This document shows positions 1-8,681 of a DNA stretch of 64,000 bases, piece after piece (the first letter of the stretch is position 1; each line of letters starts with the position of its first letter). The position numbers and the translations under genes were made by a program. Origin of the DNA: Anoxynatronum buryatiense (GTDB lineage: Bacteria > Bacillota > Clostridia > Peptostreptococcales > Tindalliaceae); the NCBI RefSeq assembly GCF_900182905.1, contig NZ_FXUF01000001.1:1-64000 (forward strand), in the 5' to 3' direction. Under the pieces are notes generated by a model. That model ran no database searches and was not told the DNA's origin. It saw nothing but the letters and a program-made list of their open reading frames with translations.

Positions 1-55
<55 letters not shown>

Positions 56-123
56 ATTTTTTTCCCAAACCCAGTCTCTTTTCAGATTCTGGCTTTTTTT
101 GGTTCTCTTCGCTTCTTCCTGCT

Positions 124-142
124 GTTCAGTTTTCAAAGAACG
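124..142 (-). promoter_or_regulatory. boxA antitermination element of the rRNA leader
   Basis: On the minus strand this reads GTTCTTTGAAAACTGAAC, the usual Firmicute rRNA leader boxA bound by the NusB-S10 complex. It lies between the promoters and the 16S gene, about 70 bases before the 16S 5' end, as expected. The rest of 56-197 is leader RNA with T-rich stretches; I see no gene in it. Confidence 0.8.
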
Positions 143-197
143 TGTTCGCCGCATCCCTTGTCTCGCCTTGCGTTGTCTCGATCCGTGCGACTTTTAT

Positions 198-226
198 ACT
201 TTACCATCTTTCATCTTGCCTGTCAA
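198..226 (-). promoter_or_regulatory. rRNA operon promoter, proximal
   Basis: Minus strand: -35 TTGACA (226-221), a 17-base spacer and -10 TAAAGT (203-198). A perfect -35 at ideal spacing upstream of boxA and 16S fits a housekeeping-sigma rRNA promoter. Transcription should start near 190. Confidence 0.75.
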
Positions 227-304
227 CCGTTTTGTGAAGATTTTGTAAAGTTTTTTCTGGCAAACCATCGCTTACATCACCACTTAAACAAAAGGGCAAC
301 ACCT

Positions 305-333
305 AATATAGCATAATTGACAGATGGCGTCAA
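305..333 (-). promoter_or_regulatory. rRNA operon promoter, distal
   Basis: Minus strand: -35 TTGACG (333-328), a 17-base spacer and -10 TATATT (310-305). With the site at 198-226 it forms a tandem promoter pair about 107 bases apart, the common arrangement in front of Firmicute rRNA operons. Confidence 0.7.
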
Positions 334-344
334 TCCACTTTGCC

Positions 345-378
345 AAAAAGAAAAGGTGCCGATGTAATATCCCGCACC
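345..378 (-). terminator. intrinsic terminator after ptb
   Basis: Read on the minus strand, AGGTGC (378-373) pairs with GGCACCT (360-354), followed by TTTTCTTTTT. It lies 40 bases past the ptb stop and just upstream of the distal rRNA promoter, so it would separate ptb transcription from the rRNA operon. Confidence 0.65.
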
Positions 379-420
379 TCTTACTTAAAATATCCATATA
401 CAACTACTTTGGACGGAAAT

Positions 421-1332
421 TTATCTCATTTTAGCTGCAATGACACTACCCAGTGCGATGGAATAGAGTTTTGACTCTGCAGAATCTGCCCTTGACACCA
501 GGACCACTGGAACTTTTGCACCCATAATAATACCTGCGGATGGTGCTTGCGCCATATAAGTCAATGTCTTTCCAATTCCATTCCCCACTTCAATGGTGGG
601 TACCAACAGGATATCGGCATCGCCCCCAACCGGACTCTCAAAACCCTTTATTCTGCAAGCTTCCTTGGAAACAGCCAAGTCCAATGCAATCGGCCCTTCA
701 ATCACCACGCCGTCTCCGAACACTCCCTGTTTCTGCATTTCTTTCAGCGCAGCTGCATCAACAGTAGCAGTCATTTTTTCAGACACCTTTTCTTTTGCTG
801 TTACGCAGGCAACCTTGACAGGGCTTATTTCAAGCGCTTTCGCAACTTCAACAGCATTCGTAATAATCATTTGTTTTTGATCAAGAGAAGGGGTGATGTT
901 CATTCCGCCATCTGTCAATAAAAGGAACTTATGATATGCAGCAGGTTCGTAGATCATCACATGACTTAACAGCCTGTCCGTGCGCAATCCAAAGTCTTTA
1001 TCCAGCACTTCTTTTAAAAGAATTGATGTGTCAAGCAGTCCTTTCATTAAAAAATCTGCCCTTCTATCACTGACTGCTTGTACTGCTTTTCTGGCTGATA
1101 TGGAAAAATCATCACAGGGAATAATTGATATTTGCTGAAGATCCAGCTCGATTTCGGCAGCAATACGCCTGATAGCAGTCTCATCCCCAAAAAGCTGTGC
1201 TGAAATAAGATCACTTTTTATGGCAGCTTTCACAGCTAGCAGGACATCCTTATCTTCCGCAGCAGCAACAGCCAGTGACATTCTCTTCCCTTTAGCGGCA
1301 TTCTCGATTAAGCTTTTCATATGACGAATCAT
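421..1332 (-). CDS. ptb: phosphate butyryltransferase (Ptb family)
   Basis: The 303-residue product matches the phosphate acetyl/butyryltransferase family in length and motifs: a central MKGLLDTSILLKEVLD segment, then LTDGGMN, VIEGPIALDLAVSKEA and a C-terminal VPVVLVSRADSAESKLYSIAL. These enzymes exchange phosphate and CoA on butyryl or branched acyl groups, feeding a kinase that makes ATP in fermentation. The ATG at 1332 follows GAGGTG at a good distance. No butyrate kinase gene is adjacent, which is unusual because ptb and buk are normally paired; the kinase may lie elsewhere. The exact acyl specificity cannot be told from sequence. Confidence 0.85.
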   Translation of the reverse strand: MIRHMKSLIENAAKGKRMSLAVAAAEDKDVLLAVKAAIKSDLISAQLFGDETAIRRIAAEIELDLQQISIIPCDDFSISARKAVQAVSDRRADFLMKGLLDTSILLKEVLDKDFGLRTDRLLSHVMIYEPAAYHKFLLLTDGGMNITPSLDQKQMIITNAVEVAKALEISPVKVACVTAKEKVSEKMTATVDAAALKEMQKQGVFGDGVVIEGPIALDLAVSKEACRIKGFESPVGGDADILLVPTIEVGNGIGKTLTYMAQAPSAGIIMGAKVPVVLVSRADSAESKLYSIALGSVIAAKMR

Positions 1333-1366
1333 TCTTTCACCTCAATTGTTTATTCGTTTTACAATA

Positions 1367-1375
1367 AGTATAACA
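1367..1375 (-). promoter_or_regulatory. possible ptb promoter (extended -10)
   Basis: Minus strand TGTTATACT: a -10 TATACT preceded by the TGn extension. No good -35 is visible. It sits 35 bases before the ptb start. Weak evidence, position only. Confidence 0.35.
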
Positions 1376-1436
1376 TAGCCCACAATTTGTGTCTTCGTTA
1401 TAATCGTCTAAACCAGCAAAGCAAAAACCGAAATGA

Positions 1437-2555
1437 TCAGGGAATAAGCAGTTCAGCTTTGGCCAGAAGATGAGGGTCAGCGCCATTTTTTCGTGCTTTT
1501 TCAATCCACTCGCGAGCTTCTGGATAACGCCCAGCCTCCGTGGTCAAAACAGCCATGCGACACATAAGATCTGGTTGATCGGGATGCTGCAAAAGCGTTT
1601 CTTCCATCCAGAGTATTGCTTTTTCTAATTCACCTTTGACATAAAAAATCTCAGAAAGCTCAATGGCAGTTTGTTGGTGAAAGCCCCGGATATTGATCAC
1701 TTTGCCATAATACATGATTGCATCATCCAGCGCTCCAATCTGACGGTATCCAAGCGCTATGAAGAAAAACAGGTTCCACCAGTCATCTTTTATTGTCTCT
1801 AATGTTTTCAATAATTTAATTCCTTCATGCGAATGTCCCTGCAATATAAAATTGTACCCCTTCTCGTATGTAACTAAAGGCGCCATCTGACTCAACTTCT
1901 GGTTGATGTGCTTCTTCTGCTTTGAGATCGTTGTCAACGACAACGCCGTTTCCCAGGCTTCTTGTGCTTTCATATATGATTTTTGCCAGTAATAGTAAAT
2001 TCCGAGGTAATAATGCAATAACATTTCATGTTGACACGCTTCAGAACATTTTTCCAATAATTGATAAGCTTCATGCATTAGTGCTTTTTCAAGAAGGGGT
2101 TCTACTTCTTGGTCTGAACCGGCAATGCGTACATAACATCCACCCAGCATCATCGCTGCTTTTTTCTCAACGTTTTCACATCTTAAATAGCCTCTCAAAA
2201 TAACAGCTGCCTCATTAAGTTTTTTCTGTTTTTCTAATTGCTTTACAGACTCAAAGACCACTGTTTTCAAATCTTCCTGAAATCCTCTTAGAAACATCCG
2301 ATAGGTCTCAATATATTGAAAGGTTGGGTCGGCTCCCAACAGCAGAAGCATACCTCTAATGATCGCTGGAATACTGATGATCTGATTTTCATCATTCATT
2401 TGAATACGTATCGCCAGCTCATCTGTCAATAGCGGAACGTAGAGTCCTTCTGGCGGAACTTTAAATTGTTCGTTTCCCATCACCAACCCAGGTCTTAATT
2501 GTATAAAAGTTAACTGTTCAGTTGTTTTGAGAGCCCAATCATCAATAATTCCCAT
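1437..2555 (-). CDS. TPR-repeat protein of unknown function
   Basis: The 372-residue soluble protein has an N-terminal region of about 100 residues of mixed composition, then a series of ~34-residue helix pairs with tetratricopeptide signatures, for example LLHYYLGIYYYWQKSYMKAQ, a repeat around FIALGYRQIGALDDAIMYYG, and GELEKAILWMEETLLQHPDQ. TPR proteins act as protein-binding scaffolds; the partner is unknown. No signal peptide or membrane segment is seen. The ATG at 2555 follows GGGAGGATGAA. It lies downstream of the GNAT gene on the same strand (96-base gap) and upstream of ptb (104-base gap), so a shared transcript is possible but not shown. Confidence 0.7.
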   Translation of the reverse strand: MGIIDDWALKTTEQLTFIQLRPGLVMGNEQFKVPPEGLYVPLLTDELAIRIQMNDENQIISIPAIIRGMLLLLGADPTFQYIETYRMFLRGFQEDLKTVVFESVKQLEKQKKLNEAAVILRGYLRCENVEKKAAMMLGGCYVRIAGSDQEVEPLLEKALMHEAYQLLEKCSEACQHEMLLHYYLGIYYYWQKSYMKAQEAWETALSLTTISKQKKHINQKLSQMAPLVTYEKGYNFILQGHSHEGIKLLKTLETIKDDWWNLFFFIALGYRQIGALDDAIMYYGKVINIRGFHQQTAIELSEIFYVKGELEKAILWMEETLLQHPDQPDLMCRMAVLTTEAGRYPEAREWIEKARKNGADPHLLAKAELLIP

Positions 2556-2651
2556 TTCATCCTCCCTACTTTTCTTGCTTTTAATTCTTTAATCTATTAC
2601 TGTTTCCAAGTGTTTGGTTTCACATCAAATGCATACCAGATTGCAGCCACG

Positions 2652-3137
2652 CTATAATTCTTTAAAAAGAATAACATCATCAATATAGGTGTTGCGCTGA
2701 TGATGATAATGATGTTTAACAATGGATCCGGATATACTGAATCCAGCTGCCATTAATGTGTTGAGAGATGCTTTGTTATCACTGAAAATCAATGCTCTTG
2801 CTATCTTCACTCCCGCGGTTTTCAGATCAGAGAGACCGAATAAAACAAGTGATTTTGCAATACCCTGCTGACGATAGTCCGACGAGACAGCTATCGTCAC
2901 ATGACATGCATGCTGCTGTTCACACGTCCCTCTTGTCGCGCGCAATACACCAATGACTTGCTGATTTGTGCGAGCGACGTAGAAGTAATTCCCTTCTGTG
3001 TTCATCCATGTGATGATATCTTCAGTATTTGTTGCATCAGTGAAGGAAACTTCTTGTTGTTCTTGTTTTAATTGCTGAAATAGTGTAAACATATCAGGTG
3101 CATCCTGAAGCGAGGACTGATGATACTGGATTTTCAA
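2652..3137 (-). CDS. GNAT-family N-acetyltransferase
   Basis: A 161-residue protein with the GNAT fold: an acetyl-CoA-binding loop at VSSDYRQQGIAKSLVLFGLS (the Q/RxxGxG/A type) after a beta strand CHVTIAV, then ALIFSDNKASLNTLMAAGFS, the typical motif B end. The substrate is unknown. I place the start at a TTG (3137-3135) preceded by GGAAGGAGGGAACGAT; an ATG further upstream would extend into the upstream gene and has no ribosome site. The TTG shares bases with the TGA stop of the radical SAM gene (TTGA), so the two genes are translationally coupled. Confidence 0.75.
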   Translation of the reverse strand: MKIQYHQSSLQDAPDMFTLFQQLKQEQQEVSFTDATNTEDIITWMNTEGNYFYVARTNQQVIGVLRATRGTCEQQHACHVTIAVSSDYRQQGIAKSLVLFGLSDLKTAGVKIARALIFSDNKASLNTLMAAGFSISGSIVKHHYHHQRNTYIDDVILFKEL

Positions 3138-4945
3138 ATCGTTCCCTCCTTCCAGACTCCACAAACCTCCAGTTCTTCTTCCACATTAACAACTGGTATG
3201 TGCTGGTTTCTGGATGTTCTGTTGCGTGGATATATCATTAACCAGTCTTTTTTTGTTTCCACCATCGTAGAATTATCATAGACAGCAATTTTTAGATGGC
3301 CGTTTTCTATTATCAGATGTGCAGGGAGACTGAACAATTTAACAAAAGGTAAGTATTTTTTTGAAGGCATCTGTTTCATATCTGGAAAATACTTCTCACG
3401 AAAGCAAACATGATGAAGAAGTTCATGTATCAGTTCTTTGTTAATTGGCGCCATCGTTTCATGTATTTCATCAGGCAATTTCCCGCGGTATCCCGCAAGC
3501 GCACAGTCGTAAAGAAGTGCGTGATCAATAAACTTGTAATCATCATCAATGGTTTGGTGCAAATACCGACGTAGTATATCAAATTGTTCGGCCTGACCGA
3601 TTTGACGATGCCACCCACCCGCTTTTTTCCATTCGAGTGCCAGCCCACCGAAATAAGAAAATGGTGATTTCTTTGAAATATCCAGTGTTAACCGTATTGT
3701 TTCGCGGTAATGTCCATGATTCCAATAACGTTCCAAAACTTCTTCCACTTGCTTAAGTTGAATGATTTCACCATAGCTGACGACGTGCGATTCGAGAACC
3801 TCATAAGGCGGATGGCTTTGATAGACATAGCCATAATCTAAAATCTTATTCCGCAGGCCAGATCCTTTAATAAGCTTGAGGAACCCCAGCTGCAACATAT
3901 CGGCCTGGAGGTGAAACACTTGGTCAAAAGACTCGCGAAACCGAAAAAAATCTTCATATGGTAGTCCGGCTATTAAATCAACGTGTATATGAATGTTGCT
4001 TGATCGGATGAGCCGCTGAATCACACTGAATTCTCGTTCTTGTTCCTGTGATCTTCCGATTGCTTTGAGGCTTTGCTTGCAGGTGGTTTGAATGCCAATT
4101 TCAAATTGAAACAATCCCGGTGGAACAGTTTCAAGAAACACCAACATCTCTTCGGTCAATAATCTCGAACTGATTTCAAAATGAAAATTCGTAACGCCAT
4201 TATCATGTTCTTTCAAAAATTGCCATAATTTCATTGCTCTATTAGGATCCGCATTAAAAGTGCGATCAACCAGCTTCACCTGCTTCACTTGTGCCTCGAG
4301 GAAAATGTTGAGTTCCTTAAAAACCTTCTCCAATGGAAAAAAAACAACCCCTGAATCGTTTCCTGACAGGCAAAATTGACATGAAAACGGGCACCCTCGT
4401 GATGTTTCGCAATAATAGATTTTATCATGCTCCATATTTGGCTCATACTCGTAGGCCGATAGTTCCAGTAATGCAGAGGTCGAACACTGTTCATGAGGAT
4501 TTGAATGTACTCGGCCGCGTATTCGATAGTTAATTCCTGGAATGTTCGTATAATCTTTATCATTCGCCAACGCATCTGCCAGTTCAAAAATCTCTTCAAC
4601 ACCTTCTCCTGTAATAATAAAGTCAATTGCATCACAGGATTTCATGATTTGCTGCGCATCATATGTAACCTCAGGTCCTCCCAGAATAATCTGCATCTCT
4701 GGTTTAATCTTTTTTAAAGAGTTCACTATCTTAATGACAATTTCTATATTCCAGATATAACAAGAAAAGGCAACAACATCCGCTCCTGACAGATAAAGTT
4801 CCCGAAGAATTTCCTGATAATCATGATTGATTGTATACTCGACAACAGAAACTTCAAAAGAATTTTTCAATCGGGTATTGAGGTATCGAACCGCCAGATT
4901 TGTATGAACATATCGAGCATTTATAGCTGTCAAAGTAATATTCAA
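3134..4945 (-). CDS. B12-binding-domain radical SAM protein (DUF4080 type)
   Basis: The 603-residue product has an N-terminal Rossmann-like cobalamin-binding region (residues ~1-145, with ADVVAFSCYIWN, ILGGPEVTYDA and FIITGEGVEEIFEL), then a radical SAM domain whose 4Fe-4S site is CPFSCQFC, followed by FEIGIQT and VDLIAGLPYEDFFRF motifs typical of MiaB/HemN-like barrels. A ~200-residue C-terminal part matches the DUF4080 architecture I recall in Clostridia. The substrate is unknown. Translation starts at TTG (4945) after GGGAGG; there is no better ATG. The stop overlaps the GNAT start, which suggests that both act in one modification pathway. Confidence 0.8.
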   Translation of the reverse strand: MNITLTAINARYVHTNLAVRYLNTRLKNSFEVSVVEYTINHDYQEILRELYLSGADVVAFSCYIWNIEIVIKIVNSLKKIKPEMQIILGGPEVTYDAQQIMKSCDAIDFIITGEGVEEIFELADALANDKDYTNIPGINYRIRGRVHSNPHEQCSTSALLELSAYEYEPNMEHDKIYYCETSRGCPFSCQFCLSGNDSGVVFFPLEKVFKELNIFLEAQVKQVKLVDRTFNADPNRAMKLWQFLKEHDNGVTNFHFEISSRLLTEEMLVFLETVPPGLFQFEIGIQTTCKQSLKAIGRSQEQEREFSVIQRLIRSSNIHIHVDLIAGLPYEDFFRFRESFDQVFHLQADMLQLGFLKLIKGSGLRNKILDYGYVYQSHPPYEVLESHVVSYGEIIQLKQVEEVLERYWNHGHYRETIRLTLDISKKSPFSYFGGLALEWKKAGGWHRQIGQAEQFDILRRYLHQTIDDDYKFIDHALLYDCALAGYRGKLPDEIHETMAPINKELIHELLHHVCFREKYFPDMKQMPSKKYLPFVKLFSLPAHLIIENGHLKIAVYDNSTMVETKKDWLMIYPRNRTSRNQHIPVVNVEEELEVCGVWKEGTI

Positions 4946-5007
4946 CGATCAACTGCCTCCCGTAGGTACGTCCCTTTTTGTTTATTGTTTTGCACCTCAT
5001 GTCTTAT

Positions 5008-5035
5008 ATTATAGCATGGCCAGCCTTCAAAACAA
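5008..5035 (-). promoter_or_regulatory. promoter of the radical SAM/GNAT genes
   Basis: Minus strand: -35 TTGTTT (5035-5030), 16-base spacer, -10 TATAAT (5013-5008). It lies about 65 bases before the TTG start at 4945 and points leftward. The -10 is perfect, the -35 partial. Confidence 0.55.
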
Positions 5036-5126
5036 ATATTATCCATTATAAGAGCTTAAGTACGCCCATTATCATCCACGCGCACACCTAAATTAAAGAA
5101 TCAGGCAAATATTTTATGTAAACCTA

Positions 5127-5155
5127 TTGCGATTTGATTCCACATTGTTTATAAT
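5127..5155 (+). promoter_or_regulatory. promoter of the phospholipase C-like gene
   Basis: Plus strand: -35 TTGCGA (5127-5132), 17-base spacer, -10 TATAAT (5150-5155), 38 bases before the start at 5193. Ideal spacing and a perfect -10. Confidence 0.6.
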
Positions 5156-5192
5156 GGAAGGCAGTTGATTATACAGGAAAGGTGGCCGTTAT

Positions 5193-5786
5193 TTGTTTCC
5201 CCAAAGTCATGCAATCATTGCTAGTCTCATCTATGACGATGTTTTTAGGCACCATCGTATAAAGCTGAATAAAACTCAATTGATCTATGGAAGCATTAAA
5301 CCTGATTTGTATTCAGGTTTGCCTAAGCTTAAACACTTTAAACAGCAGTCTTTTCCAACTATCTGCCAAGAAATTACTGCGCTGTCGCAGAAGCACACCC
5401 CCGACAACAAGGCAGCCATCGCCATCTTGTCACAAAAGATTGGTATCGTAACACATTACATTGCTGATTACTTCTGCGTTCCTCACAACGACCGTAAGAC
5501 TTATCAACACCATTTCATTAATCACTGTCAATATGAAGCTAAACTTCACCAAATGTTTAAGCACACAATTCATATTCCTAAAGCTATTCGAAGTAACCAG
5601 TGGATTGATTTTTCGCAATTTGATCAAGTCACAGGTTATCTTGATGATCTTCATAGTGTTTACCAATCAAGAAGCGAGAGTTACTTGAATGATTTGAACA
5701 GTTCTGTTCATGCTTCACGCTCTGTTGGGCTTATGGTTGTGCAACAGTCCATGTGCCGCACTGAAGCCCTTCACGCAACCGCATAA
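5193..5786 (+). CDS. zinc-dependent phospholipase C-like protein
   Basis: The 197-residue protein is rich in histidines spaced as in the bacterial zinc-dependent phospholipase C / S1-P1 nuclease fold: an N-terminal HAII, then GSIKPDL, a central GIVTHYIADYFCVPHND segment, and HHFINHCQYEAKLH. Those His and Asp positions are the expected metal ligands. It lacks an obvious signal peptide, so a housekeeping intracellular role is more likely than secretion as a toxin; the substrate is unknown. The start is TTG at 5193, preceded by AGGAAAGGTGG; no ATG lies near the ribosome site. A promoter lies at 5127 and a terminator at 5804, so the gene appears to be transcribed alone. Confidence 0.7.
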   Translation: MFPQSHAIIASLIYDDVFRHHRIKLNKTQLIYGSIKPDLYSGLPKLKHFKQQSFPTICQEITALSQKHTPDNKAAIAILSQKIGIVTHYIADYFCVPHNDRKTYQHHFINHCQYEAKLHQMFKHTIHIPKAIRSNQWIDFSQFDQVTGYLDDLHSVYQSRSESYLNDLNSSVHASRSVGLMVVQQSMCRTEALHATA

Positions 5787-5803
5787 CGGCCTCAACATAT
5801 GTG

Positions 5804-5833
5804 AAAGCGGGTATCATGTGCCCGCTTTTATTG
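5804..5833 (+). terminator. intrinsic terminator
   Basis: AAAGCGGG (5804-5811), a nine-base loop and CCCGCTTT (5821-5828), then TTATT. It lies 18 bases after the stop of the phospholipase C-like gene. Confidence 0.75.
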
Positions 5834-5887
5834 TGCACTCACATATGATAGGCATTATTCCGCCTTGTTGGTTGATTTGATTTAGGG

Positions 5888-5916
5888 TTGCATCTGCGAA
5901 CTGGTTGGGATAAAAT
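5888..5916 (+). promoter_or_regulatory. promoter of the small gene at 5953
   Basis: Plus strand: -35 TTGCAT (5888-5893), 17-base spacer, -10 TAAAAT (5911-5916), 36 bases before the ATG at 5953. Confidence 0.55.
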
Positions 5917-5952
5917 AGTTTCAGTAAAACCTTGAAGAAAGAGAGGCTTCCC

Positions 5953-6147
5953 ATGGAAAATTTTAACCATATTTCTATCGAAAACATTTCCAAGAAAGAC
6001 TTTTTAATGATTCTGCAGGCCCTGGAATATACCGGTGAACACATGCATATTCAGGCCTTTATTGATTTAAAAGACGATTTAATCCAACAATTAACAGCGT
6101 TGTCAGATGTCACAGAGGCAGAATTATTGTCTTTAATGCAAAGCTAG
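5953..6147 (+). CDS. small protein of unknown function, 64 residues
   Basis: I do not recognise this protein. It starts at an ATG (5953) preceded by GAAAGAGAGG; a TTG upstream at 5932 lacks a ribosome site. The product is soluble, acidic and probably all alpha-helical (KKDFLMILQALEYTGEHM, then a helix around FIDLKDDLIQQLTAL). No Cys pair, signal or membrane segment is present. It has its own promoter (5888) and a strong terminator (6164), so it is a stand-alone transcript, which supports a real gene despite its size. Confidence 0.6.
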   Translation: MENFNHISIENISKKDFLMILQALEYTGEHMHIQAFIDLKDDLIQQLTALSDVTEAELLSLMQS

Positions 6148-6163
6148 TACCGGAGCAATACAC

Positions 6164-6211
6164 AAAACCGGAACCATCGGATTATTCCCGATAAATGGTT
6201 CCGGTTTTTTT
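6164..6211 (+). terminator. strong hairpin terminator, possibly bidirectional
   Basis: AAAACCGGAACCAT (6164-6177) pairs with ATGGTTCCGGTTTT, followed by a run of seven T on the plus strand. On the minus strand the same hairpin follows the argS stop (6231) and ends in TTTTGTG, so it may serve both convergent genes. Confidence 0.85.
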
Positions 6212-6230
6212 GTGGTTTTCTTTACTGATT

Positions 6231-7940
6231 CTACATTTTTTCTGGAGCCTGAATACCAAGCAGGGATAGTCCCGTACTCAGTGTTTCTTTCACTGCTGCT
6301 ACCAGTGCCAACCTGGCATTTCGCTGTTCCGGCTCTGCGTTCAATACCGGATGATCATGATAAAATCGATTGAATGCTTGTGCCAAATCAATGACATGAC
6401 GTGTCAGGATAGAAGGTTCATTTTTATTTTTAGCATCAGCAATGCTGTCACTGAATTGTTCAATCTTCCGAATCACTTCATAGCTGATGTCGTCAGTTAA
6501 ATACTGTCCTTCCATATGATTTGCTTGGCTGATAGCGGCTTCTGAGGCTTTTCTCAGAACACTGCAAGCACGTGCATGTGTATATTGTACGTAAGGGCCA
6601 GTTTCACCTTCAAAACTAAATGCGGTTTCCCATGAGAAAGAGATATCTTTAATGCGGTTATTACTTAGGTCATTGAAAATAACGGCACCAACACCCACAG
6701 CTACCGCCGTTTCCAGTTTATTCTCCAGATTCGGGTTTTTCTCTTCAATAATTTCTTTGACTCGATCAATCGCACCGTTGAGCACTTCTTCCAACAAAAC
6801 AACGGTTCCTTTCCGTGTTTGAATCCTTCTCCCTTCATGGGTTACGCGGCCAAAAGGCAGATGCAGCAGATCCAAATGCCATTCGTATCCCATGAGTTCA
6901 ATTACTTTGAACCACTGGGCAAAATGAAGTTTTTGTGAGTAGTCAGTGAGATAAAGACATTTGAAGAAATCATATGTGTTTTTTCGATAAATTGCAGCGG
7001 TAATATCGCGCGTTGCGTATAAGGTACTGCCATCACTTTTTTGGACCAGACATGGCGGCATTCCAAAGGCTTCTAGATCAATCATAGTGGCACCCTGACT
7101 TTCCGTCAGGAGATTTTTATCGGCTAAATCACGAAGAACCGGCTCCATTTTGTCATTGTAAAAACTTTCACCGGTATAATAATCAAACTTCACGCCTAAT
7201 AAGGCATAGATTTTCTCCAATTCTTTAATCGTCTCAGTGCTGAACCACTTCCAAAGAGAAAGCGCTTCTTCATCTCCTTTTTCCATTCTGGTGAACCATT
7301 CTCTGGCTTCATCTTCCAGCGAAGGATTTTTCTCTGCTTCTTCGTGAAACTTCACATATAAATCCAGCAGCGACTGTATCGGTTCTTTTTCAATGGCTTT
7401 TGCATCTCCCCAGTTTCGATACGCAACAATCACTTTTCCAAACTGTGTTCCCCAATCACCCAAATGATTAATTCCGATACATGTGTATCCCAAATGAGAG
7501 TATATTTTATAGAGTGCATTGCCTATGACTGTCGAACGCAAATGTCCGACATGAAAAGGTTTGGCAATATTGGGAGCAGAATAGTCTATGCAAATGATCT
7601 TCCCATTGCCTTCCTTAGAGCTTCCAAAAGATTCTTTCTCCGCCAATACTTGGCCTATCATTTCTTCTGCCAGTTTTTTTCTGTTGAAGAAAAAATTAAC
7701 ATAAGCTCCTTCATTCATGCATTTTTCAAAGATATCAGGGCAGATAATTTTATTGGAAATATCCTCAGCAATGAGCTGCGGAGACTTGCGCATGGTTTTT
7801 GCAAGCCGAAAACAAGGGAATGCGTAATCACCCATATGCGCTTCGGGGGGAGTTTCAATCATAGTTGATATTTCACGCATATCAAGCTCGGGCACGTGGG
7901 CAGCGATGGCCGCTGCCACCATTTTTTTGTATTGATTCAT
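6231..7940 (-). CDS. argS: arginine--tRNA ligase
   Basis: A class I aminoacyl-tRNA synthetase of 569 residues that charges tRNA-Arg. The HIGH signature appears as HVGH at residues 130-133 inside PFHVGHLRSTVIG, preceded by SAPNIAKP, which is diagnostic of ArgRS. The usual KMSKS loop is replaced by RRIQTRKGT, as is common in this family. The C-terminal anticodon-binding domain has YVQYTHARACSVLRKA and FNRFYHDHPVLN. I use the ATG at 7940, preceded by GGAAGGAGAAAAAACA; a further ATG 18 bases upstream overlaps the ribosome site and is unlikely. No T-box leader is visible upstream. Confidence 0.95.
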   Translation of the reverse strand: MNQYKKMVAAAIAAHVPELDMREISTMIETPPEAHMGDYAFPCFRLAKTMRKSPQLIAEDISNKIICPDIFEKCMNEGAYVNFFFNRKKLAEEMIGQVLAEKESFGSSKEGNGKIICIDYSAPNIAKPFHVGHLRSTVIGNALYKIYSHLGYTCIGINHLGDWGTQFGKVIVAYRNWGDAKAIEKEPIQSLLDLYVKFHEEAEKNPSLEDEAREWFTRMEKGDEEALSLWKWFSTETIKELEKIYALLGVKFDYYTGESFYNDKMEPVLRDLADKNLLTESQGATMIDLEAFGMPPCLVQKSDGSTLYATRDITAAIYRKNTYDFFKCLYLTDYSQKLHFAQWFKVIELMGYEWHLDLLHLPFGRVTHEGRRIQTRKGTVVLLEEVLNGAIDRVKEIIEEKNPNLENKLETAVAVGVGAVIFNDLSNNRIKDISFSWETAFSFEGETGPYVQYTHARACSVLRKASEAAISQANHMEGQYLTDDISYEVIRKIEQFSDSIADAKNKNEPSILTRHVIDLAQAFNRFYHDHPVLNAEPEQRNARLALVAAVKETLSTGLSLLGIQAPEKM

Positions 7941-8009
7941 TGTTTTTTCTCCTTCCATTCAAGTAGTCCAACTTAAATCCAGCTGATAATCCTTAGGCTC
8001 TCTTGAGGA

Positions 8010-8627
8010 TTATTTGTCTGGATAATAATCCGTCACAAACTCGTATACACCACGAATAGCCAAACCGTTTATTTCTGAAGGGATTTCACCATCAATTTGC
8101 AATATCACCCTGTCAATACCCGGTAGCGTGATAAGTGAGTTCACCACCATCGCAATGGTTGCTTCCGTATCTTCAATTGATCCCGTCATATTATCAGAAA
8201 AATCACTGGAAAGATTAACTGTTGTTGATCGGCCATCCTGCAGAATGGAGAGAAGTTGTGTTTCTGGGGGAATTGGATTAACCAGCTCACCAACGCCCTG
8301 TTGGTTGATCAATTGTTCAACAACAAAAGCAGCCAATGAACTATTCTCCAACTCCGGTGCGTCTTCGCGAATACTGTATGTATCTGAAAAAATAAAAGGT
8401 TGATCTCGATGTTTTAAGTACAAAACATAGTATACCCTGTCTACTGACTCTTCTTCCATCGAATCTGGCTCAACTTCTTCTGATACATCATTCTCAACTG
8501 TCTGCGGAGGTCCCGCAGGGGATTCTTCAGGCAATGCCCGGCGACACGCTGTCGAAAAAACCAATGCCAGTCCCAACAAAACCAGTAATATATTATTTTT
8601 CAATAAGTTGCTTTGGAGAGAAATCAA
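8010..8627 (-). CDS. GerM-domain lipoprotein
   Basis: The 205-residue product has a lipoprotein signal: a hydrophobic stretch ending in FSTAC, with the Cys as the lipidation site near residue 28. A Glu/Pro-rich linker follows, then a GerM domain (~residues 65-200) with VEQLINQQGVGELVNPIPP, TTVNLSSDF and AIRGVYEFV. GerM domains occur in spore germination and cell-wall proteins, and many non-sporulation lipoproteins carry one too. It probably sits on the outer face of the cytoplasmic membrane. Translation starts at TTG (8627) after GAGGTG. It lies between argS and the DUF523 gene on the same strand. Confidence 0.8.
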   Translation of the reverse strand: MISLQSNLLKNNILLVLLGLALVFSTACRRALPEESPAGPPQTVENDVSEEVEPDSMEEESVDRVYYVLYLKHRDQPFIFSDTYSIREDAPELENSSLAAFVVEQLINQQGVGELVNPIPPETQLLSILQDGRSTTVNLSSDFSDNMTGSIEDTEATIAMVVNSLITLPGIDRVILQIDGEIPSEINGLAIRGVYEFVTDYYPDK

Positions 8628-8681
8628 AAAATCACCTCACTAAGTTGTTATTTGACAGTTTCAGCAAATCATTTTTGCAGA

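Noticed and set aside
540-921. Open frames on the plus strand within ptb
   Set aside because: They are shadows of ptb: no ribosome sites and the Ptb motifs lie in the minus-strand frame.
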